From an uncultured Phocaeicola sp. (lineage in GTDB: Bacteria > Bacteroidota > Bacteroidia > Bacteroidales > Bacteroidaceae): a stretch of 47,218 bases of DNA. Below the pieces are notes generated by a model, which ran no database searches, was not told the origin of the DNA, and worked only from the letters and a program-made list of their open reading frames with translations. Positions 41,837 to 47,218 of the stretch are shown here, piece after piece. Location: the NCBI GenBank assembly GCA_948566455.1, contig CAOYQO010000024.1:1-47218 (forward strand), in the 5' to 3' direction. The stretch's first letter is position 1, and each line of letters opens with the position of its first letter. Made by a program: the position numbers and the translations under genes.

Positions 41837-42532
41837 ATGAAAATAGGAATTATAACAGCCATGAGTTCCGAGCAGAAACAAGTAGCGCAACTGCTCGAAA
41901 ACAAGAAAGAATACACCGAAGGTCCTTTCCAATATACTGAAGGCAGCATTAGAAATAATACCATTATCCTGATGAAATGCGGAATAGGTAAAGTGAACGC
42001 TGCTGCCGGTACTGTAGAACTGATCCGTACCTTCCAACCCGACTGTGTCATCAGCACCGGTGTAGCAGGAGGCATAGACAGCTGCCTGAAAATAATGGAT
42101 GTTGTGGTGAGCCGACAAATTGTATATCATGATGTATGGTGTGGAGAAGGCAATATGTACGGACAGATACAAGGACTTCCCGCCCGATTCGAAGGTAATG
42201 CCACATTGTTTGATTGCGCCATGTCACTGGATACTCCGACCGCCATTCATGGAGGTCTGATATGCAGCGGAGACAAATTCATCACCGACCGTTCCGAACT
42301 GAACGACATTAAAGAAAAGTTCCACGAAGGGCTGGCAGTAGATATGGAATCGGGAGCCATCGCCCAAATCTGTTATATATATAAGGTACCGTTCATCAGT
42401 TTCCGTATCATCAGCGATACGCCGGGATCCGACAACCATTGGGAACAATACACAAATTTTTGGGAGACTATAGCCGACCGTTCCTTCGAGGTCACTCATA
42501 CCTTCCTTTCCTCATTACCAGCTAATTTATAA
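41837..42532 (+). CDS. mtnN: 5'-methylthioadenosine/S-adenosylhomocysteine nucleosidase
   Basis: Cleaves adenine from S-adenosylhomocysteine and methylthioadenosine. Length is 231 residues. The catalytic acid Glu12 is in MSSEQKQV, the ribose-binding site is VDMESGAIAQ, and the catalytic Asp is in IISDTPGSDNHW. GVAGGID near 75 is the conserved purine-site loop. It lies 11 nt before luxS, so its product S-ribosylhomocysteine passes directly to LuxS. Confidence 0.96.
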   Translation: MKIGIITAMSSEQKQVAQLLENKKEYTEGPFQYTEGSIRNNTIILMKCGIGKVNAAAGTVELIRTFQPDCVISTGVAGGIDSCLKIMDVVVSRQIVYHDVWCGEGNMYGQIQGLPARFEGNATLFDCAMSLDTPTAIHGGLICSGDKFITDRSELNDIKEKFHEGLAVDMESGAIAQICYIYKVPFISFRIISDTPGSDNHWEQYTNFWETIADRSFEVTHTFLSSLPANL

Positions 42533-42543
42533 AAACGAATAAT

Positions 42544-43029
42544 ATGAAGACAATACCCAGTTTTACCATTGACCATATCCGCTTGCTTCGCGGTATCTAT
42601 GTATCCAGAAAAGACGAAGTGGGCGGTGAAACGGTCACAACCTTTGACATCCGCATGAAAGAACCCAACCGGGAACCTGCTTTGGGGCAAGGAGCCTTGC
42701 ATACCATAGAGCATCTAGCCGCTACCTACCTGCGTAACCACCCTATATGGTCTGACAAAATTGTCTACTGGGGACCGATGGGATGCCTCACCGGTAACTA
42801 CCTGTTAATGAAAGGCGATTTAAAATCGGAAGATATTATAGAACTGATGCAGGAAACGTTCCGCTTTGTAGCCGATTTTGAAGGCGAAGTTCCGGGAGCC
42901 GCCCCTAAAGATTGCGGTAACTACTTGCTTCATGACCTGCCTATGGCCAAATGGGAGTCGGCCAAATATCTGCATGAAGTATTGGAACACATGACAAAAG
43001 ATAATCTGTATTATCCTACTAAAGAGTAA
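42544..43029 (+). CDS. luxS: S-ribosylhomocysteine lyase
   Basis: Splits S-ribosylhomocysteine into homocysteine and DPD, the precursor of autoinducer 2. Length is 161 residues. The zinc ligands are His53-x-x-Glu56-His57 and Cys124 (KDCGNY), and the catalytic Cys81 is in GPMGCLTGNY. It follows mtnN and ends before a strong terminator, so the two genes form a complete two-step SAH detoxification and AI-2 operon. Confidence 0.97.
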   Translation: MKTIPSFTIDHIRLLRGIYVSRKDEVGGETVTTFDIRMKEPNREPALGQGALHTIEHLAATYLRNHPIWSDKIVYWGPMGCLTGNYLLMKGDLKSEDIIELMQETFRFVADFEGEVPGAAPKDCGNYLLHDLPMAKWESAKYLHEVLEHMTKDNLYYPTKE

Positions 43030-43070
43030 TTCTCAACAACAGAACAGTAGAAACGTAATAACAGAAAATA

Positions 43071-43104
43071 GAAAAGCCGCTTTCTTTTCAGAGAGCGGCT
43101 TTTC
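43071..43104. terminator. Bidirectional terminator between luxS and rpsO
   Basis: The stem GAAAAGCCGCT / AGCGGCTTTTC has a 12-nt loop. The A-rich left and T-rich right flanks allow it to serve both converging transcripts. Confidence 0.85.
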
Positions 43105-43131
43105 TTTAAGTCCTTTTCAATAGAGATTGAA

Positions 43132-43401
43132 TTACTTACGTAATCCTAGTGCTTTAACAATAGCACGATATCTTTCGATATCACGGTTCTTCAGGTAGTT
43201 CAACAACGCACGGCGTTTACCTACCAAAGTTGTCAAAGCTCTTTCAGTGCTATAATCTTTTCTGTTGAGCTTCAGGTGCTCAGTCAGGTGAGAAATACGG
43301 TATGAAAACAAAGCTATCTGCGCTTCAGCTGAGCCAGTATCAGTGTTAGACTTTCCGTACTTTTCAAAGATTTCTTGTTTTTTAGCTGCATCTAAATACA
43401 T
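43132..43401 (-). CDS. rpsO: 30S ribosomal protein S15
   Basis: 89 residues, the normal length for S15, which binds the central domain of 16S rRNA. The conserved stretch TGSAEAQIALFSYRISHLTEHLK and GKRRALLNYLKNRDIERY are clear. It is monocistronic, with a TATCTTTG -7 element and the luxS-facing terminator. Confidence 0.97.
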   Translation of the reverse strand: MYLDAAKKQEIFEKYGKSNTDTGSAEAQIALFSYRISHLTEHLKLNRKDYSTERALTTLVGKRRALLNYLKNRDIERYRAIVKALGLRK

Positions 43402-43445
43402 AATTCTTAGATTTTTTGATATATAAAATTTTCATTTAGCAGGTG

Positions 43446-43453
43446 CAAAGATA
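43446..43453 (-). promoter_or_regulatory. -7 element for rpsO
   Basis: The minus strand reads TATCTTTG (TAnnTTTG), 44 nt before the rpsO start. The leader could hold an S15 autoregulatory site, but I cannot identify one. Confidence 0.55.
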
Positions 43454-43494
43454 GACATTATCTTTTATATCACAATGAATTAGAGCGATTTATT

Positions 43495-43933
43495 TTAAAA
43501 ATAATCTTCTATCTCTTTTACTGTCGCATCTTTCAGCATATCTTCGAACATTATAGCAAAGGCTGCCCAACTGACATTGAATGAAATTGTAAACCCGATT
43601 TCTCTCCATCCGATGAATAAAAGTGCCCAGTCCGAAACCATTTCTTCACGAATTTCGGACTGGACCCTTTTTAAACTATCGCTATTTTATTTCAACCAGC
43701 CACTCATGGAACCTATAGTGCAATACATATTCGGATTGGCTATGACTGATAACTTTATCCCAAGAAATCCGGTTTACATCAATTTCCGCCCTTGCCAGCC
43801 ACAAAGCATTTTCCATCACATAACGGTCTAAAGAAAGCTCAAGCATCATCCGGCTCAAATAAAAAGCAGACTGTTCATAGGCATACCATTTACCGCATGA
43901 TTTTTTATCCATGATTTCTAACAGGCTGCTCAT
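43495..43933 (-). pseudogene. Frameshifted small gene of unknown family (about 145 codons if restored)
   Basis: The ATG at 43931-43933 has a clear Shine-Dalgarno AAAGGAG 6 nt upstream. The frame (MSSLLEIMDKKSCGKWYAYE..., 83 residues) stops at 43682-43684. A second minus-strand frame follows at once and ends at 43495-43497 (SDWALLFIGWREIGF ... VKEIEDYF). Removing one base at the A run (43685-43688) fuses both into a single 145-residue protein. I therefore read it as one gene broken by a +1 indel; two separate small proteins or a sequencing error are alternatives. The composition (Trp-, Tyr- and Met-rich helices) is protein-like. I do not recognise the family. Confidence 0.5.
43627..43663. repeat. 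11-bp inverted repeat inside the broken gene
   Basis: CCAGTCCGAAA (43627-43637) and TTTCGGACTGG (43653-43663) are perfect inverted copies with a 15-nt loop, followed on the plus strand by ACCCTTTTT. It resembles a plus-strand terminator but lies within the restored minus-strand frame. Confidence 0.55.
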
Positions 43934-43939
43934 AACATT

Positions 43940-43946
43940 CTCCTTT
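43940..43946 (-). promoter_or_regulatory. Shine-Dalgarno site of the broken gene
   Basis: The minus strand reads AAAGGAG, 6 nt before the ATG. It decides the start of the frameshifted gene. Confidence 0.5.
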
Positions 43947-43976
43947 ATACTTAATACCGGATCTTGTAATAACGGA

Positions 43977-43996
43977 TGTCATGATACCTGTCATGA
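43977..43996. repeat. Tandem TGTCATGA boxes upstream of the broken gene
   Basis: TGTCATGA occurs at 43977-43984 and again at 43989-43996, spaced 12 nt start to start. They may be operator half-sites, or may be chance within the adjacent AraC remnant. Confidence 0.35.
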
Positions 43997-44105
43997 GATG
44001 GTTGGTTATAATGACATCTCCACCTTCAGAAAGCATTTTGTCGATTTCTATGGCACCACTCCCTCTACATTTAAAAGTAAAGAAGATACGGAAGATAAAA
44101 AATAA
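43992..44105 (+). pseudogene. Remnant of an AraC-family regulator C-terminus
   Basis: The frame ending at the TAA at 44105 reads VGYNDISTFRKHFVDFYG and then TTPSTFK, which matches the last helix-turn-helix of AraC/XylS regulators (pattern GF.D.S.F.R.FK...G.TP..%). Only about 35 codons are present. Upstream codons in this frame do not resemble AraC, so the gene is truncated. It lies 36 nt before the typA -7 element. Confidence 0.5.
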
Positions 44106-44141
44106 TCGTTAACAGCCAAATATTTTTTAGAATAAAAATCG

Positions 44142-44149
44142 TACCTTTG
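44142..44149 (+). promoter_or_regulatory. -7 element for typA
   Basis: TACCTTTG (TAnnTTTG) lies 22 nt before the typA start. Confidence 0.55.
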
Positions 44150-44171
44150 CAGCCAAATATATAGGTATAGT

Positions 44172-45974
44172 ATGCAAGACATTAGAAACATTGCGATCAT
44201 CGCCCACGTAGACCACGGAAAAACGACTTTGGTGGACAAGATGATGCTGGCGGGACATTTGTTCCGCAACGACCAGACAAATGGTGAACTGGTATTGGAT
44301 AATAATGACTTGGAACGCGAAAGAGGGATAACTATCCTTTCAAAGAACGTTTCAATTAACTACAAAGGAACAAAAATCAATATTATTGATACTCCGGGAC
44401 ACGCCGACTTCGGTGGCGAAGTAGAACGTGTACTCAATATGGCTGATGGATGTATCTTATTGGTAGACGCATTCGAAGGCCCGATGCCGCAGACACGCTT
44501 CGTATTGCAAAAGGCATTACAGATCGGATTGAAACCTGTAGTTGTAGTGAACAAGGTGGATAAACCCAACTGCCGTCCGGAAGAAGTATACGAAATGGTA
44601 TTCGACTTGATGTTCAGCCTGAATGCTACAGAAGATCAGTTGGATTTCCCCGTTATCTATGGTTCTGCCAAAAATAATTGGATGAGTACTGATTGGAAGA
44701 CCCCGACAGAAAACCTGGTTCCGTTGTTGGACGCTATTATTGAGCATATTCCGGCACCGAAGCAGTTGGAGGGAACTCCTCAAATGTTAATCACCTCTTT
44801 AGACTATTCAGCATATACAGGTCGTATTGCTGTAGGACGTGTACATCGTGGTACGCTGAAAGAAGGTATGAATATTACACTAGCAAAGCGTGATGGTAGT
44901 CTGATAAAGTCTAAAATCAAAGAGCTACATACTTTTGAAGGCTTAGGACGTAAAAAGACAAATGCCGTTTCATCGGGAGACATCTGTGCTGTAGTAGGTG
45001 TAGAAGGCTTCGAAATTGGTGATACTATCTGCGATTTCGAAAATCCGGAACCATTGCCCCCCATCGCCATTGACGAACCGACCATGAGTATGTTATTCAC
45101 TATCAACGATTCTCCTTTCTTCGGCAAAGAAGGTAAGTTTGTGACTTCACGCCACATCCAAGACCGCTTGACCAAAGAATTGGATAAGAACCTGGCATTG
45201 CGTGTACGCAAAAGCGAACTGGAGGACGGTAAATGGATTGTTTCAGGACGTGGTGTGCTTCATCTTTCTGTCCTGATTGAAACCATGCGCCGCGAAGGAT
45301 ACGAATTACAAGTGGGCCAGCCTCAGGTTATCTTCAAAGAAATAGACGGAGTAAAATGCGAACCTATCGAAGAATTAACGATCAGCGTACCCGAAGAATA
45401 TTCCAGTAAAATGATCGATATGGTAACCCGCCGTAAAGGTGATTTAGTTTCTATGGAAACACAGGGTGACCGTGTAAACATTGAGTTTGATATGCCTTCG
45501 CGCGGTATTATCGGTCTTCGTACCAATGTACTGACAGCATCGGCCGGAGAAGCGATCATGGCTCACCGTTTTAAATGCTACCAACCATACAAGGGCGAGA
45601 TAGAACGTCGCAGCAACGGTTCTATGATTGCTATGGAAAGCGGAACAGCTTTTGCATACGCTATTGACAAATTACAGGATCGTGGCAAATTTTTCATTTA
45701 TCCGCAAGACGAAGTATATGCCGGCCAAGTAGTAGGTGAACATGTTCATGAAAACGACTTGGTTATCAATGTAACTAAATCGAAGAAGCTTACCAATATG
45801 CGCGCATCAGGTTCTGATGACAAGGCACGCATCATTCCTCCGGTAGTATTTTCGTTGGAAGAAGCATTGGAATACATTAAGGAAGATGAATATGTAGAAG
45901 TTACTCCAAAGAGTATGCGTATGCGTAAAGTGATTCTTGACGAAACAGAACGTAAGAGAGCTAACAAAAGCTAA
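44172..45974 (+). CDS. typA: Ribosome-associated translational GTPase TypA/BipA
   Basis: A 600-residue EF-G-like GTPase that acts on the ribosome during stress and in subunit assembly. The G motifs are G1 AHVDHGKTT (about 11-19), G2 ERERGITI, G3 DTPGHADF and G4 NKVDKPN. The BipA-specific C-terminal domain includes MRASGSDDKARIIPPV and the basic end MRMRKVILDETERKRANKS. It has its own promoter and a terminator directly after the stop codon. Confidence 0.97.
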   Translation: MQDIRNIAIIAHVDHGKTTLVDKMMLAGHLFRNDQTNGELVLDNNDLERERGITILSKNVSINYKGTKINIIDTPGHADFGGEVERVLNMADGCILLVDAFEGPMPQTRFVLQKALQIGLKPVVVVNKVDKPNCRPEEVYEMVFDLMFSLNATEDQLDFPVIYGSAKNNWMSTDWKTPTENLVPLLDAIIEHIPAPKQLEGTPQMLITSLDYSAYTGRIAVGRVHRGTLKEGMNITLAKRDGSLIKSKIKELHTFEGLGRKKTNAVSSGDICAVVGVEGFEIGDTICDFENPEPLPPIAIDEPTMSMLFTINDSPFFGKEGKFVTSRHIQDRLTKELDKNLALRVRKSELEDGKWIVSGRGVLHLSVLIETMRREGYELQVGQPQVIFKEIDGVKCEPIEELTISVPEEYSSKMIDMVTRRKGDLVSMETQGDRVNIEFDMPSRGIIGLRTNVLTASAGEAIMAHRFKCYQPYKGEIERRSNGSMIAMESGTAFAYAIDKLQDRGKFFIYPQDEVYAGQVVGEHVHENDLVINVTKSKKLTNMRASGSDDKARIIPPVVFSLEEALEYIKEDEYVEVTPKSMRMRKVILDETERKRANKS

Positions 45975-45992
45975 TCAATCTACCTTTAATAT

Positions 45993-46030
45993 AAAAAATC
46001 CCGGAGACCATATTACCTTCGGGATTTTTT
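45993..46030. terminator. Bidirectional terminator between typA and the nitroreductase gene
   Basis: The stem AAAAAATCCCG / CGGGATTTTTT (11 bp) has a 16-nt loop and serves both converging genes. Confidence 0.85.
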
Positions 46031-46034
46031 ATAT

Positions 46035-46685
46035 TTAATCTACAAACTTTACTTTACTAACTTCTCTAGGTTTAGCAGCCGGCATTTCATCGGGATAACC
46101 GAAAGCAATCGCATAAAGCAACTCATACCCTTCACTGAATCCCAACTGTTTCATATATTCGGCAGCTGCAGGTGATTTCATGAAACGCACAGGCCCTCCC
46201 AAACAGCAGGAACCTATTCCCATTGACCAAGCAGACAAAATCATATTCTCACCCAACAGACCACAATCTATCTGTGACATATCATATGCAGGATCGTTAG
46301 CAATAAACACTACTGTAGGAGCATTATTGAACATATTCTGAAATCCCGGACGTTCTGCCGCTTTGGGATTTTCTTTTTTGAAAATTTCAGTCAAACCATT
46401 GATAAATTCCGGATTATCTACTACACGAACCTCCCATGACTGTTTATTCATTCCATTAGGTGCATTGATTCCACATTCCACTATAGTCTGCATTTTTTCA
46501 CGTTCCACAGCCTTGGGCTTATACTTCCGTATACTACGGCGGCTCATAATAGTTTCTATTACAGGGTCTACCTGACTCACGGAAACACTATCCGTAACAA
46601 CTTCCTTCTGTTGAGAACCTTGCGATGTACAGCTGCATAATACGAACATACCTGCACCAACTAACATTAATCTAAATAATTTCAT
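46035..46685 (-). CDS. Lipoprotein-anchored nitroreductase
   Basis: A 216-residue nitroreductase-family flavoprotein. IMSRRSIRKYKPKAVEREKM is the FMN-binding opening of the family, with NAPNGMNKQSWEVRVVDN and the later SAWSMGIGSCCLGGP and GYPDE segments. Unusually, it begins with a lipoprotein signal peptide (MKLFRLMLVGAGMFVLCSC, lipobox LCSC at 16-19) and a short linker before the domain, so it should lie outside the cytoplasm. Substrates are unknown. It is a single gene between two terminators. Confidence 0.9.
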   Translation of the reverse strand: MKLFRLMLVGAGMFVLCSCTSQGSQQKEVVTDSVSVSQVDPVIETIMSRRSIRKYKPKAVEREKMQTIVECGINAPNGMNKQSWEVRVVDNPEFINGLTEIFKKENPKAAERPGFQNMFNNAPTVVFIANDPAYDMSQIDCGLLGENMILSAWSMGIGSCCLGGPVRFMKSPAAAEYMKQLGFSEGYELLYAIAFGYPDEMPAAKPREVSKVKFVD

Positions 46686-46734
46686 TTGCTATCATATTTG
46701 GTTTGCAACAAATCTAGGCATTTTCAAGCATAAA

Positions 46735-46765
46735 AAAAAGTGGTTCCCGATAGGAACCACTTTTT
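46735..46765. terminator. Terminator of pckA
   Basis: The stem AAAAAGTGGTTCC / GGAACCACTTTTT has a 5-nt loop and lies just after the pckA stop codon on the minus strand. The flanks permit bidirectional use. Confidence 0.85.
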
Positions 46766-46790
46766 ATATGTTAAATCTGTAAAATTCAGA

Positions 46791-47218
46791 TTACAATTTC
46801 GGACCGGCAGCAACCAATTTCTTACCTGCTTCGTTACCAGTGAACTTAGCGAAGTTCTTGATGAAACGACCAGCCAAGTCTTTTGCTTTTTCATCCCACT
46901 GAGCAGCGTCAGCGTAAGTGTCACGAGGATCAAGGATCTTCGGATCAACACCCGGCAATTCTGTAGGAACAACGAAATCGAAGTAAGGAATAACCTTAGT
47001 AGGAGCCTTATCAATAGAGCCATCCAAAATAGCATCGATGATACCACGAGTATCGCGGATAGAGATACGTTTACCAGTACCGTTCCAACCAGTGTTAACC
47101 AAATATGCTTTAGCACCAGTCTTTTCCATCTTCTTAACCAATTCTTCAGCATACTTAGTAGGATGCAATGACAAGAAAGCAGCACCGAAGCAAGCAGAGA
47201 ATGTCGGAGTCGGTTCAG
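46791..47218 (-). CDS. pckA: ATP-dependent phosphoenolpyruvate carboxykinase (C-terminal part)
   Basis: Converts oxaloacetate and phosphoenolpyruvate; in Bacteroides it runs mainly toward oxaloacetate, fixing CO2 on the way to succinate and propionate. The window holds only the last 142 or so codons; the 5' end is cut off at 47218. The preserved segment EPTPTFSACFGAAFLSLHPTKYAEEL, then YLVNTGWNGTGKRISIRDTR, is diagnostic of the ATP-type enzyme. Codon use is restricted and typical of a highly expressed gene. The stop is at 46791-46793, 25 nt before the terminator stem. Confidence 0.96.
   Translation of the reverse strand, partial: EPTPTFSACFGAAFLSLHPTKYAEELVKKMEKTGAKAYLVNTGWNGTGKRISIRDTRGIIDAILDGSIDKAPTKVIPYFDFVVPTELPGVDPKILDPRDTYADAAQWDEKAKDLAGRFIKNFAKFTGNEAGKKLVAAGPKL

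Overview
The window is chromosomal DNA from a member of the Bacteroidales, most likely a gut Bacteroides or Phocaeicola species. Evidence: the protein families present (a DUF6242-type lipoprotein, two OmpH/Skp proteins behind BamA, a pyridoxamine kinase, a YfhO protein, a Pfs-LuxS pair), start codons mostly without Shine-Dalgarno sequences, and repeated promoter -7 elements of the Bacteroidetes form TAnnTTTG. The species is inferred; no rRNA is present.

Layout. 1-583: remnant of an IS transposase and a two-tRNA unit (Gly-GCC, Leu-TAA) with its own promoter and terminator. 584-4095 (minus): pyrE, an SRPBCC protein, argH, an aldo/keto reductase. 4195-6194 (minus): prmC, recX, comF. 6239-15209 (plus): ribD; a lipoprotein; an envelope-biogenesis run of uppS, bamA and two skp/ompH genes; a REP-like hairpin; murI; a pyridoxal/pyridoxamine kinase. 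15210-15595 is non-coding with a cluster of TACAGT/ACTGTA sites. 15596-19825 (minus): aroQ, pyk, an O-methyltransferase, rbfA, a LolC/E-like permease. 19892-25415 (plus): xerD, a TPR/OmpA-like lipoprotein, a thioredoxin-fold lipoprotein without CXXC cysteines, and a YifB/ComM ATPase, followed by a convergent 55-residue gene. metG lies at 25871-27913.

The accessory core is a surface-glycan locus at 27995-39234. It holds a Wzx-type flippase, an acyltransferase, an opposite-strand fucosyltransferase-like gene, then a plus-strand operon: a fused nucleotidyltransferase/CobD-like PLP enzyme, an opine-dehydrogenase-family enzyme, a LicD-family phosphotransferase and four glycosyltransferases. My best candidate for an undescribed system is the first three genes of that operon. 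Together they could make and transfer a CDP-activated amino alcohol (ethanolamine- or aminopropanol-phosphate type), possibly N-carboxyalkylated by the opine dehydrogenase, as a zwitterionic decoration of a glycan. The locus lacks a Wzy polymerase, an initiating transferase and UpxY/UpxZ regulators. It therefore does not look like a standard Bacteroides capsule locus and may serve protein O-glycosylation or LPS.

39260-47218: a large YfhO membrane protein (minus); the AI-2 pair mtnN-luxS (plus); rpsO (minus); a decayed patch with a frameshifted small gene and an AraC-family tail; typA (plus); a lipoprotein nitroreductase (minus); and the 3' part of pckA (minus), cut by the window end. Nothing here was compared with a database; all family names are from recognition of sequence motifs.
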